Origin: Halomicrobium urmianum
GTDB lineage: Archaea; Halobacteriota; Halobacteria; Halobacteriales; Haloarculaceae
Direction of reading: 5' to 3'
Assembly (NCBI RefSeq): GCF_020217425.1
Contig: NZ_CP084090.1
Coordinates: forward strand, 1,426,001-1,490,000
Length of the DNA: 64,000 nucleotides
Position numbers and translations under genes: made by a program. The stretch's first letter is position 1. Every line of letters starts with the position of its first letter. Positions 1 to 8,012 of the stretch are shown in pieces. Under the pieces are notes generated by a model, which saw only the letters and a program-made list of their open reading frames with translations, had not been told where the DNA came from and made no database searches.

Positions 1-1
1 C

Positions 2-109
2 GAGCACCTCGAACAGGCCGTAGAGGCGCTCGAAGTCGACCTGTCGGCCTCCGACGTGGCCTACCTCGAGGAGCCCTACGAGCCGCAGCCGATCATCGGG
101 CACGAGTAG
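2..109 (+). CDS. aldo/keto reductase, C-terminal end only
   Basis: The last 35 codons of a gene that starts before the window. The peptide ends in PYEPQPIIGHE and stops at TAG. The preceding LSASDVAYLEEPY resembles the usual C-terminal tail of haloarchaeal NADPH-dependent aldo/keto reductases, where this segment follows the barrel and closes over the active site. No catalytic residue is in view, so the assignment rests on this tail alone. Confidence 0.6.
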   Translation, partial: EHLEQAVEALEVDLSASDVAYLEEPYEPQPIIGHE

Positions 110-139
110 CGACCCAGCCGCTCGCCTCGAGACGGTCCA

Positions 140-268
140 TTAGTTCGGAAGATGGCTCGTCCACTCGTTTTTCGCGTCGAAGGGATCCGTCGGCTCGGCG
201 TCCTCGCCTCGCGTCTTCTCGTTGATCGCGCCCTCGAGTTCGTCGGCGAACTGGTCGCTGGTACCCAT
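140..268 (-). CDS. small acidic hypothetical protein (42 aa)
   Basis: An ATG-initiated reading frame of 42 codons, convergent with the reductase end. The product begins MGTSDQFADELEG and ends EWTSHLPN. It is acidic, has no cysteine, no signal peptide and no membrane segment, and uses GC-ending codons like its neighbours. I do not recognise the family. Haloarchaea carry many such small soluble proteins. The 266 bases between it and the next gene hold only GC-rich palindromes. Confidence 0.5.
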   Translation of the reverse strand: MGTSDQFADELEGAINEKTRGEDAEPTDPFDAKNEWTSHLPN

Positions 269-389
269 CGTTTCTAGTACGGCGAAAACGGTGATGAACG
301 TCGGTCCGCGCGCAGAGAGCGGCGCAATCTCGGTCAGGAACGGCGCACAGCTACCCGACCTCGGGCTCGAAAGAAGCGGTTCGGACGAC

Positions 390-534
390 TACGCGTTACT
401 CGCCCGGTTCCACGGCTCGCGCGGAGCGCTCGCCGTTCCACCACGAGGCCGAGTGCGCAGTCGTTCTCTCGGCCTCGCCGTGCTCTGCGGTTCCCTGCGG
501 TCACCGCCTCGTAGCGAGGCCTCGATCGCTCTGC
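390..534. repeat. GC-rich palindromic repeat block
   Basis: An intergenic stretch downstream of the rhodanese stop, built from GCTCGC / GCGGAGCGCTCG words and containing stems such as GAGGCCGAG paired with CTCGGCCTC (about 445-477). The same style of sequence recurs at 5225-5395, 10481-10509, 37005-37115, 53740-53820, 60165-60275 and 62585-62720. No gene is seen from 269 to 534. Confidence 0.6.
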
Positions 535-1395
535 TTACTCGGCCTCGCCCGTCTCGATGGGCGCGCCCACGAGGTTGCCCCACTCGGTCCAGGAGCCGTC
601 GTAGTTGACGGCGTCGTCGTAGCCCAGCAGCTCGTGCAGGGCGAACCAGGCGACGGAGGAGCGCTCGCCGATGCGGCAGTAGGCGACGGTCGTCTCGTCG
701 CCGTCGATACCCTCCTCGGCGTAGAGCTCCTGCAGCTCGTCGAAGTCCTTGAACGTGCCGTCGTCGTTGGTGACGGCCGCCCAGGAGATGTTCTTCGCGC
801 CGGGGACGTGGCCGCCGCGCTGGGCGGTCTCCTGCAGGCCCGGGGGCGCGAGGACCTCGCCGGAGAACTCCTCGGGCGAGCGGACGTCCACGAGCGGCAG
901 GCCCTTCTCGACGGCGTTCTCGACGTCGTCGCGGTACGCGCGGATGGACTCGCGCGGGCCGGAAGCGTCGTACTCCGCCTCCGAGAACTCGGGGACCTCG
1001 TCGGTGGTCGGGTAGTCGTTGTCGAGCCAGTACTCGCGGCCGCCGTCGAGGAGACGGACGTCGTCGTGGCCGTAGTACTTGAACTGCCAGTAGGTGTAGG
1101 CGGCGAACCAGTTGGAGTTATCGCCGTACAAGACGACGGTGTCGTCGTCGCTGACGCCGTGACTACCGAGCAGGTCCTCGAAGTCCTCCTTCGAGAGGAT
1201 GTCCCGCCGGGTCTGGTCCTGGAGCTGGGTCTCCCAGTTGAAACCGATCGCGCCGGGGGCGTGGGCCTCCTCGTAGGCCTCCGTGTCGACGTCGACCTCC
1301 ACGAGTCGCAGATCAGAGTCGTCGCTCTCGAAGTCGTCGAGTCGGTCCTCGACCCAATCCGCGGAGACGAGGACGTCGTTGGCGTAGTCGCTCAT
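535..1395 (-). CDS. thiosulfate sulfurtransferase (two-domain rhodanese)
   Basis: Transfers the sulfane sulfur of thiosulfate (or 3-mercaptopyruvate) to a thiophilic acceptor through a cysteine persulfide. The 286-residue product has two rhodanese domains, an inactive N-terminal one (about 10-125) and a catalytic one (about 155-275) with the loop CRIGERS; the Cys is near residue 240. I chose the ATG giving MSDYANDVLVSADW, because the 21 codons before it are arginine-rich and unlike a rhodanese. It is divergent from a second rhodanese 356 bases away. CRxGxR is typical of thiosulfate sulfurtransferases. Confidence 0.88.
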   Translation of the reverse strand: MSDYANDVLVSADWVEDRLDDFESDDSDLRLVEVDVDTEAYEEAHAPGAIGFNWETQLQDQTRRDILSKEDFEDLLGSHGVSDDDTVVLYGDNSNWFAAYTYWQFKYYGHDDVRLLDGGREYWLDNDYPTTDEVPEFSEAEYDASGPRESIRAYRDDVENAVEKGLPLVDVRSPEEFSGEVLAPPGLQETAQRGGHVPGAKNISWAAVTNDDGTFKDFDELQELYAEEGIDGDETTVAYCRIGERSSVAWFALHELLGYDDAVNYDGSWTEWGNLVGAPIETGEAE

Positions 1396-1751
1396 AGTTG
1401 CACACGCACGTACGCGCCCCCTTCTTATACCCCTGCTTATGACGGCATGGTCCGCCACTCCTCCCCCTTTCCGGCAGAACCTGCGGATTCCAGACGCGAC
1501 TACTGTGACTCACGGTGTCATCGCGAGTTCGGCGAATCGGGTGGGACGGGGGGAGGCGGGCCCTGTGCCGCGTACCAACCACGCACCTTACGGAAATCCT
1601 TGCCCCTATCTTCGAGCCGCCCAGTCGCCGACACGAGCGGGGCGGCAGCCGGTCGGACGGACGGTCGGGGCGTCACGGCGGTGCGCGATAGCCGCGCGGT
1701 AGCGGATCGAGACACACAGGTTCAAGCCCGCGGAGGGGAAAGTCGCAGGTG

Positions 1752-2546
1752 ATGACCGACATCGTCTCCGCGGCGTGGGTGCGCGAACACCCGGACGCCC
1801 GGATCGTCGACGTCCGCGACGCCTGGGAGTACGAGGGCATCGGCCACCTCCCCGGCGCCGTGAACGTCCCGTTCGACGCCTACCGCGCGGACGCCCACGC
1901 GGCCGAGGGCGGCGAGGGCAGCGCCGGGATGCTCCCCGACGAGGGCGCGTTCGCGGACCTGATGCGCGAGGCCGGCGTCGCAAACGGCGACCACGTGGTC
2001 GCCTACGACGACACCCACGGCGTGTTCGCGGCGCGCCTGCTGGTCACGCTGGAGCTGTTCGGCCACGACCCCGCGAAGCTCCACCTGCTGGACGGGGACT
2101 TCTCCTCGTGGCAACTCGACCACGAGACGACCGACGAGGTCCCCGAGCCGGAGCCGACCGACTACGCCGTCGACCCGCCCGCGGAGACGCCGCTGATCGA
2201 CGCCGACGCCGTGTCCGCGGCCGCCGAGAGCGGCGACGCCGTCATCGTCGACACCCGCGAGGAGCGGGAGTACGACGAGGGCCACATCCCCGGCGCCGTC
2301 CGGCTGAACTGGCAGACCCTCGTCGACGACGAGACGCGCGGGCTCCGGCCCGAGGACGAGGTCCGCGAGATCCTGACCGAGCGGGGGATTGCCCCGGAGG
2401 AGCGGATCGTGCTGTACTGCAACACCGCCCGGCGGATCAGCCACACCTACGTCGTCCTCCGGCACCTGGGCTTCGACGACGTGGCCTTCTACGAGGGCAG
2501 CCTGACCGAGTGGGAGCGGCAGGGGCGGCCGCTGGAGACCGCCTGA
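1752..2546 (+). CDS. thiosulfate/3-mercaptopyruvate sulfurtransferase (rhodanese)
   Basis: A second two-domain rhodanese, 264 residues. The N-terminal domain opens with VSAAWVREHPDARIVDVRD. The C-terminal domain (about 135-260) carries the active-site loop CNTARR, with Cys near residue 223. The loop differs from the CRIGERS loop of its divergent neighbour, so the two enzymes probably differ in substrate. Either ATG 1752 or the GTG just before it (1749) can start translation. The product is cytosolic, with no signal peptide. The pair probably supplies sulfane sulfur for thiolation or cyanide detoxification; that part is inference. Confidence 0.85.
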   Translation: MTDIVSAAWVREHPDARIVDVRDAWEYEGIGHLPGAVNVPFDAYRADAHAAEGGEGSAGMLPDEGAFADLMREAGVANGDHVVAYDDTHGVFAARLLVTLELFGHDPAKLHLLDGDFSSWQLDHETTDEVPEPEPTDYAVDPPAETPLIDADAVSAAAESGDAVIVDTREEREYDEGHIPGAVRLNWQTLVDDETRGLRPEDEVREILTERGIAPEERIVLYCNTARRISHTYVVLRHLGFDDVAFYEGSLTEWERQGRPLETA

Positions 2547-2630
2547 GACGGGCTGTCGTCGCCGCGCGCCGGTTCGACCGCCCGGCGACGGGTAGCCGAC
2601 CGGTACTGATCGGCGACGGTCCGTACGCGG

Positions 2631-3629
2631 TCAGCCGGGCCGGGTCTCCGCCGTCGACCGGTCCGCGACCAGCAGGTCGACCGTCTCGACGAACAGCGCG
2701 ACGACGAGCGGGCCGGCGATGAAGCCGACCAGGCCCACCGAGAGGACGCCGCCGGTGAATCCGACGAAGTAGAGACTCGCCGGGATGTCCGCCGTGTGCG
2801 GCGCCAGCTGCGGTCTGATGACCGCGTCCGGGAGGAACCCGACGAACACGAAGCCGAGCACCGCAACGGTCACGGCACCGGTCACGTCGCCGGCCACCAG
2901 GTCCGTCGCCGCGACGAGGGCGACGAGGACGCTGGGACCGATAACGGGGACGAACTGGAGGATGCCGGCGACGACGGCCAGCCCGAAGGCCGCCTCGTAG
3001 CCCAGCGCCCAGAAGACCACCAGCGCGATGGCGAACGTGCCCAGCGCCGTCGCCCCCTGGAGGACGTAGATGGCGTACAGCGTGTCCCGGACCCGCACGT
3101 GGAGTTGGCGGACGACGTCGTGGTAGGGTTCCGGGACGGTCCGGAACACCACCGCTGGGGCCGCGCTGGGGCGCAGCAGGACCGCGTACACCAGCAGCGC
3201 GAACAGGAACAGCTTCAGTCCCAGCACCGGCGTCTCGCCCGCCGCCGCGACGGCGAGGTCAGCGAGCGACCGGCGGAGGAAGGCGACGACCGTCCCGAGT
3301 TCGACGCTCACGGGGGTCCCGAACAGCTCCACGGAGACGCTATCGGGGAGCGACCGGAGGTAGGAAAGCAGCGCCCGCCTGCGGCGGTACAGCGACCACA
3401 GCGGCGGGACGATCAGCACCGCCACGGCCAGGAAGGCCACGCTCGTGCTCGCCGCGGCGGCCGTCCGCCGGCCGAACCCACGGTCGACGAGACGCCGGCG
3501 CAGCGGGTAGAGGACGTACGCGACCGTTATCGCGAAGAAGACCGTCGAGACCACGCCCCAGAGCAGAATCGCCGTCGCCAGCCCCGTGGCGACGACCAGC
3601 CCGGCGAGCACCCGCTGGCGGGAACGCAT
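2631..3629 (-). CDS. AI-2E family transporter (PerM-like permease)
   Basis: A polytopic membrane protein of 332 residues. It has the family layout: two N-terminal helices (VLAGLVVATGLATAILLWGV and the next), a pair near 60-85, a long soluble insert, then a block of helices. The C-terminal block contains VPVIGPSVLVAL and GFLPDAVIRPQL, the latter matching the family's conserved loop. Members export small molecules (quorum signal, Na+/H+ exchange); the substrate cannot be told here. I chose ATG 3629 (MRSRQRVLAG) over GTG 3656, since the extra nine residues are not family-like. Confidence 0.85.
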   Translation of the reverse strand: MRSRQRVLAGLVVATGLATAILLWGVVSTVFFAITVAYVLYPLRRRLVDRGFGRRTAAAASTSVAFLAVAVLIVPPLWSLYRRRRALLSYLRSLPDSVSVELFGTPVSVELGTVVAFLRRSLADLAVAAAGETPVLGLKLFLFALLVYAVLLRPSAAPAVVFRTVPEPYHDVVRQLHVRVRDTLYAIYVLQGATALGTFAIALVVFWALGYEAAFGLAVVAGILQFVPVIGPSVLVALVAATDLVAGDVTGAVTVAVLGFVFVGFLPDAVIRPQLAPHTADIPASLYFVGFTGGVLSVGLVGFIAGPLVVALFVETVDLLVADRSTAETRPG

Positions 3630-3774
3630 GGGACCACGGTTCGCGTCCGGAGACAAAAGGTCTCCGACGACGGAAGGAAGCCATTTGTCGGAGGAAATGG
3701 GACCGTACCGGGATCAGAAGCGACTGAGTGATCGATTTCGGCCATATTCGGTTGCTCCTCGATGCCGCAATCGG

Positions 3775-3780
3775 TATAAA
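3775..3780 (+). promoter_or_regulatory. TATA box for the ATG at 3804
   Basis: TATAAA inside CGGTATAAACC, centred 26-27 bases before ATG 3804. This is the spacing of a leaderless archaeal transcript. It indicates that translation natively began at 3804 and not at the GTG 3871 that opens the long downstream frame. Confidence 0.6.
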
Positions 3781-3803
3781 CCACCTACGTAACCTCGTAA
3801 GTA

Positions 3804-3884
3804 ATGCCCGGGTCGTCGAGCCCCGAGAACGACGATATAGATCCGCCCGACGACACGTATCCGATCGCCCGTGAGGGCCCGTGA
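3804..3884 (+). pseudogene. 5' fragment of the frameshifted membrane protein gene
   Basis: A 26-codon frame from a well-placed ATG, reading MPGSSSPENDD to PIAREGP and ending at TGA 3882-3884. Its last codons overlap the next frame at a duplicated gcccgtga. Removing the 10 bases gggcccgtga joins ...PIARE directly to ...VISEQLQTL of the downstream frame, so the two are one gene split by a small duplication. Confidence 0.6.
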
Positions 3885-4311
3885 AGTGATCAGTGAACAG
3901 TTACAGACCTTACGCGACACGGATCAGAAAGCGATGTCTACGGCTCGAATCAACGGGCTCATTTTGGGTGTGCTCGCTTCTGCTGCATCACTTACTGATA
4001 ATCCGGATGCTATCTTCGACGTCTGGGTCCACATAGGAGGGGCCCTTCTCCTCGGTTCGCTCTGTGTCGCTGTACTCACCTACACTGTCGACAGACCGAG
4101 TTACGGGATCGGACCCGGATATTTCGGCGCGGTCCTCAACGAGTGCGAATCACGGGAAGACGTAGAGAACGACATTCTTGGTCGGTACGCTGACTGGATT
4201 GACGACAACAGTGAGGAGATCTCGACGAACGGGAGTCACCTGCTTGCGGCTCAGACGCTGTTCATTGCCGGCCTCCTATCGATCGGCTCCGGAGTCTCTA
4301 CCAGTCTCTGA
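3871..4311 (+). CDS. hypothetical membrane protein (frameshifted 5' end)
   Basis: 146 codons from GTG 3871. The product has a polar N-terminus (VISEQLQTLRDTDQKAM), a hydrophobic segment GLILGVLASAAS, a second one HIGGALLLGSLCVAVLTY, a soluble middle, and a C-terminal helix TLFIAGLLSIGSG. This suggests a small three-helix membrane protein; I do not know the family. The natural start is probably ATG 3804, lost by a 10-bp duplication. GC content and codon use are lower than in the neighbours, which suggests acquisition. It stands alone between convergent and unrelated genes. Confidence 0.6.
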   Translation: MRAREVISEQLQTLRDTDQKAMSTARINGLILGVLASAASLTDNPDAIFDVWVHIGGALLLGSLCVAVLTYTVDRPSYGIGPGYFGAVLNECESREDVENDILGRYADWIDDNSEEISTNGSHLLAAQTLFIAGLLSIGSGVSTSL

Positions 4312-4363
4312 TCGATCAGACCAATGGTGATGTTTTATCACCGCTGGACGACTAAAACGAGAC

Positions 4364-4477
4364 GTGACCGACCTGGATAGCGGGGAACGGGATCGTCCCG
4401 TGACTGCACGGGGATACAAGGGTCCCAAGTGGCTCATCAATAGGCTACCGCGCCTTGGCAGTTCGAACGGCGATTAG
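4364..4477 (+). CDS. possible small basic protein (37 aa)
   Basis: A GTG-initiated frame of 37 codons (VTDLDSGERDRPV to LGSSNGD). A TATA-like GTTTTATC lies 26-30 bases upstream (4332-4339), the right place for leaderless transcription. The peptide contains a basic RGYKGPKWLINRLPR stretch. No family is recognised, and the frame is short enough to be chance. The TATA overlaps a small hairpin (GGTGAT/ATCACC, 4325-4341) that could instead terminate the upstream gene. Confidence 0.3.
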   Translation: MTDLDSGERDRPVTARGYKGPKWLINRLPRLGSSNGD

Positions 4478-4487
4478 TAGCTAATTC

Positions 4488-5171
4488 TCATTCAGTCGCG
4501 ACGCCGACGGTCAGCAGCGTCCCGTACTCGCGGTAGCGCTCGACCATCGCCTCGCGGGTTGCCCAGTCCTCGGTGGGGAACGCCGCCGCGGCCGGGATCT
4601 CAGTCTCCGTGTCGGGGATGCGGTCCTGCGAGGCGACGCGGAAGCCCGCCTCGCGGAACGCCTCGCGGTACTCCCGCTCGCTCCACAGCAGCATCGGCAC
4701 GCCGACCAGCTCCTCCCACTCGTGGGAGTGAACGTTCTCCTCCCAGCGGTTGACGGCGCAGTAGAAGGTACCGCCGGGCCGGAGGACCCGCCGCAGCTCC
4801 GCGAGGACCTCGTGGGGGTCCTCGGCGTAGTAGAACGCCTCCATCGAGAAGCAGTGGTCGACGCTGTCGTCGTCGAACGGCAGGTGTGCGAAGTCGCCGA
4901 CGACGAACGCGACGTTCGGATCGTCCGTGTACGAGCGGGCGTTGTCGGCCATCTCCCGGCTGGCGTCGATCCCGTAGGACCGGGCCGCGTCGTACGTCTC
5001 CCGCAGTGCGCGGCCGGCGTAGCCGCTGCCGCTGCCGAGATCGAGGACGACGTCGCCGGGCTCGACGGGCATCCGCGCGAGGACGTGCTTCGCGGTGTGC
5101 CAGTGACGCTCCTCCATCCCCTCGTCGCGGCCCTGCCGGGCCCACTCGTCGAAGGCCTCGCTGACGCTCAT
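4488..5171 (-). CDS. class I SAM-dependent methyltransferase
   Basis: 227 residues with a Rossmann methyltransferase core. Motif I is VVLDLGSGSGYAGRAL (about 41-56), the acidic motif II follows at YGIDASREM, and VGDFAHLPFDDDSVDHCFSMEAF gives motifs III-IV. This is the Methyltransf_11 pattern, typical of small-molecule O-, N- or C-methylation. Substrate unknown. Start ATG 5171 gives MSVSEAFDEWARQGRDEGM. No operon partner is evident; a GC-palindrome block separates it from the next gene. Confidence 0.85.
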   Translation of the reverse strand: MSVSEAFDEWARQGRDEGMEERHWHTAKHVLARMPVEPGDVVLDLGSGSGYAGRALRETYDAARSYGIDASREMADNARSYTDDPNVAFVVGDFAHLPFDDDSVDHCFSMEAFYYAEDPHEVLAELRRVLRPGGTFYCAVNRWEENVHSHEWEELVGVPMLLWSEREYREAFREAGFRVASQDRIPDTETEIPAAAAFPTEDWATREAMVERYREYGTLLTVGVATE

Positions 5172-5224
5172 GGTGGACCGATGGCGCTACCCGGGCAAAA
5201 CCCGTTCGGCTCGCACCGGCCAGG

Positions 5225-5395
5225 GAGTGGCCGCGCTCCGCCACGAGTGACCGCTCGCACTATCGAGGTCGCTCGCTTCGCTCTGTCCGAGGCCTCCCGC
5301 TGGTCGGCCTCGCTACCTCACGGCTCCCTGCGGTCGCCGTTCGATTTCGTGGAAGTCGCTCGCTGCGCTCGCGACCTCGCGGCCGACCCGCAGAG
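5225..5395. repeat. GC-rich palindromic repeat block
   Basis: Intergenic sequence made of GAGGTCGCTCGC / GCGAGCG words, including near-palindromes at 5264-5300 and 5353-5378. It fills almost the whole gap between the divergent methyltransferase and the 5427 gene. The words match the block inserted in the histidine kinase at 37015-37117. Confidence 0.6.
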
Positions 5396-5426
5396 TTAAT
5401 GCCGCCTCCGCGCCCCAGTCGGGGAC

Positions 5427-6005
5427 ATGGACTACGAACTCGCCATCGACAACACGCCCGACGCGATCCCGGGTGGGACGGGTATTCTCCTCCTTCATCC
5501 CAGTACGGGCGAGACGGACCGCCTCGACACGGACTTCCTGAGCACGGACACGGACCACCTGCTGGTCGTCTCCACGCGGACCACCGCCCGCGAGGTCGAG
5601 CAGAAACTGGAGTACTACGAGGTCGACGAGGAGCGCGCGACCATCCTCGACACGCTCTCGATCGAGCGGGGCTACACCCGCCGGGCCGGCGAGAACATCC
5701 GCTACGTCGCCTCGCCGAACAACTGGCAGGGCATCGCCGACGAGGCCGAGGCGTTCCTCGAGGATCACGACGGCAAGCTACGGATCACCTTCGACTCGCT
5801 GACCGAACTCATCTACTACGCCGACGAAGATCAGGCCCTCCAGGCCGTCGATCGGTTCCTCGAGCTGCTCGACGAGCACGACGCCGTCGGCATGTTCCAC
5901 CTGGCGCGGGGCGTCCACGACGAGGCGACCTTAGAGCGGTTCCGCGAGCGCTTCGACGGCGTGATCGAACTCGGCGAGGACGGCGAGGTTACCAGCGAGT
6001 TCTGA
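5427..6005 (+). CDS. RecA/KaiC-like fold protein without a P-loop (DUF7090-like)
   Basis: 192 residues. The layout is that of a RecA/KaiC-fold protein: strand-turn GTGILLLHPSTGETDRL where a Walker A would be, DHLLVVSTRTTAREVEQKL, then RITFDSLTELIYYADE in the Walker B position, and LLDEHDAVGMFHLARGVHD. No GxxGxGK[TS] is present, so it should not hydrolyse ATP the usual way. I believe it matches a conserved haloarchaeal family (DUF7090), from memory. Such proteins are thought to act in signalling beside histidine kinases; no partner is adjacent here. ATG 5427 is the only sensible start. Confidence 0.7.
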   Translation: MDYELAIDNTPDAIPGGTGILLLHPSTGETDRLDTDFLSTDTDHLLVVSTRTTAREVEQKLEYYEVDEERATILDTLSIERGYTRRAGENIRYVASPNNWQGIADEAEAFLEDHDGKLRITFDSLTELIYYADEDQALQAVDRFLELLDEHDAVGMFHLARGVHDEATLERFRERFDGVIELGEDGEVTSEF

Positions 6006-6100
6006 CGGGCGATTCCGGCGGTCCGAAACGCCCGATTTCGCGTAGTAGCCTCCCTCAAACCACAAACCGTTAAGAGGACAGACGCCCGATAGAGTGGTGT

Positions 6101-6259
6101 ATGCCGGAATGTCAGAACTGCGGTGCCTTCGTAACGGCGGACTACGCACGGGTCTTCACACCTAACGGCGTCGACGCACCGCGGGTCTGCCCGCAGTGCG
6201 AGGACAAGATCCGCGACGGGGCCGGCGTGCGCGAAGCCAGGTCCACACGTCGCGGATAG
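6101..6259 (+). CDS. small zinc-ribbon protein (DUF7563-like, 52 aa)
   Basis: A 52-residue protein with two CxxC knuckles, CQNCG at residues 4-8 and CPQCE near 31-35, separated by FVTADYARVFTP. This is a single zinc ribbon. I recall the family as DUF7563; a paralogue lies at 10268-10417. Function unknown. Zinc-binding microproteins are common in haloarchaea and some affect swarming, biofilm or metabolism. Confidence 0.75.
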   Translation: MPECQNCGAFVTADYARVFTPNGVDAPRVCPQCEDKIRDGAGVREARSTRRG

Positions 6260-6382
6260 TTTCTCGCCCGGAGTCGACCGCGCGACCGTCGCCCGGGGCG
6301 ACGAGTCGCACTACGTGACCGAGCAGCGGGTCGGCCACCTCGCTCCACCTCCACGCGGTCCCCGCGCCGGGTCGTCGCTCGG

Positions 6383-7690
6383 TCACTCGCGAGCGCGAGC
6401 CACCAGCCCTGTGGCCGTCTCGAAGACGTCGTCGGCCCGGTCCGACTCGCGCGCCTCCGCGGTGATCCGGATCAGGGGCTGCGTGCCGCTGGCTCGCAGG
6501 AGGAACCACGCGTCGCCCAGGTCGACCCGGACGCCGTCGAGCGTCCGGACGTCGTCGTACTCGTCGGCGACCAGCGACGCGACGCGGTCCATGACCGCGC
6601 CCTTGTCCTCGACCTCGACGCTGTCCCGACGGATGGGGTAGTCGGGCACCTCGGCGACTCGCTCCCCGAGCGGTCGCTCGGCGTGAAGCTCGACCAGCCG
6701 GCAGGCCGCCAGCGGGCCGTCCGGACAGAGGGTGGCGTCGGGCCAGATCCAGGCGCCGCTGGGCTCGCCGCCGAAGGCGACGTCGTCCTCGCTGGCGGCC
6801 TCGGCCACGTAGACGTCGCCGACGGGCGTGTAGGTCACGTCCACGTCGGCCTCGGCCAGGAAGTCCTCGACGACGAGACTGGTGTCGACGGGGACGGCGA
6901 CCGAGTCCCCCGCCTCCGCGGCCTCGCGACCGAACACCGCCAGCAGCTCGTCGCCGGAGACGAACGTGCCGTCGGCGGTGGCGGCCCGCAGGCGGTCGGC
7001 GTCCCCGTCGTGGGCGATGCCCAGGTCCGCGTCGGACTCGGCGACGAGCGAGGACAGCGACGTGCAGTGCTCCGCCGTGGGCTCGCTGGGTCGGCCCGGG
7101 AACGAGCCGTCCGGCTGGGCGTTGAGCGTCTCGACGTCGCAGTTGAGGCGGCCGAGCGCGTCGACGGTGACGCCGCCGGCGCCGTTGCCGAGGTCCACGA
7201 TCACGGCCGGAGCTTCCGACACGTCGACGCTGGCCGCGAGCGCCTCGGCGTGGCGGTCGGTGGCGTCCCACTCCTCGCGCTCGCCGAAGCCGTCCCAGGC
7301 CGCGAGGTCGGCCTCCCCCGAGCGGATCCGGTCGCTGATCTCGGCCCGCAACTCGGCGTCGTAGGCCTGCCCGGAGGGCTGCCAGAGCTTGATCCCGTTG
7401 TCTGTGGCGGGGTTGTGAGAGGCGGTGACAGAGACGCCGGCGTCGGCCTCCCGCCAGCCGACGGCGCGGGCGACGGTCGGCGTCGACGCCAGTCCGAGGT
7501 CGATCACGTCCGTGCCGGACTCCCGCAGGCCGGCGGCGAGCGCGTCGACCAGCGCCGCACCGGAGTCGCGCGGGTCGCGGCCGACGACGACGCGGTCCGC
7601 GTCGACGCCGAGCGCCCGCCCCACGTCCAGCGCGAGCGCCGCCGTCACCTCGTCACCGACCGGGCCCCTGATGCCGCTAGTGCCGAACAT
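6383..7690 (-). CDS. phosphohexomutase (GlmM/phosphomannomutase family)
   Basis: Interconverts hexose 1- and 6-phosphates; 435 residues. All four family motifs are visible: N-terminal GTSGIRG, the phosphoserine loop TASHNP (Ser near 91), the metal loop HDGDADR, the sugar loop GGEPSGAW and the phosphate loop RASGTQPLIRI. The length fits archaeal phosphoglucosamine/phosphomannomutases. The E-P-S form of the sugar loop is usual for amino-sugar mutases, so phosphoglucosamine mutase is my first guess. A TATA-like ACATATTTTCG lies 27-36 bases upstream of ATG 7690. A second member of the superfamily is at 12004. Confidence 0.88.
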   Translation of the reverse strand: MFGTSGIRGPVGDEVTAALALDVGRALGVDADRVVVGRDPRDSGAALVDALAAGLRESGTDVIDLGLASTPTVARAVGWREADAGVSVTASHNPATDNGIKLWQPSGQAYDAELRAEISDRIRSGEADLAAWDGFGEREEWDATDRHAEALAASVDVSEAPAVIVDLGNGAGGVTVDALGRLNCDVETLNAQPDGSFPGRPSEPTAEHCTSLSSLVAESDADLGIAHDGDADRLRAATADGTFVSGDELLAVFGREAAEAGDSVAVPVDTSLVVEDFLAEADVDVTYTPVGDVYVAEAASEDDVAFGGEPSGAWIWPDATLCPDGPLAACRLVELHAERPLGERVAEVPDYPIRRDSVEVEDKGAVMDRVASLVADEYDDVRTLDGVRVDLGDAWFLLRASGTQPLIRITAEARESDRADDVFETATGLVARARE

Positions 7691-7772
7691 ACCCGAAGGT
7701 GACGCGTGGGGGTCGAAAATATGTACCGTCTAAGGGCGGACGCGGATCACCGTACGGGGCGGCCGGACCGCA

Positions 7773-7934
7773 CTACTGGGGCGACCACTCGCAGGCCGCG
7801 CCGGCTGTGAGGCCCTCCGCTTCGACGTGCGATTGGAGGCAGGCGTAGTTGCAGAAGCTCCCCGTCGGCTCGCCGCCGGGGGCCTCGCTCACGTAGATGG
7901 GATCGTGAGTCGCGACGTCCGAGCCGCAGTACAT
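7773..7934 (-). CDS. small zinc-finger protein (DUF7576-like), start uncertain
   Basis: At least 53 residues: CGSDVATHDPIYV, SFCNYACLQSHVE and a C-terminal CEWSPQ. The pattern CxxC...CxxxC resembles a TRASH/DUF7576-type zinc finger. Counting from ATG 7934 loses the first zinc ligand, because the codon just before it is TGT (giving TCMYCG). The true start is therefore probably upstream, at the CTG 7953-7955 or a GTG near 8000, close to the divergent rpiA start. Function unknown. Confidence 0.6.
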   Translation of the reverse strand: MYCGSDVATHDPIYVSEAPGGEPTGSFCNYACLQSHVEAEGLTAGAACEWSPQ

Positions 7935-8012
7935 ACAGGTGCGTCCCGTGCACAGGGCTCCGGCCGTCCGAGGCGCAGGCGTTTTGCCCGTGCCCGCGGA
8001 GCGCACACACAC

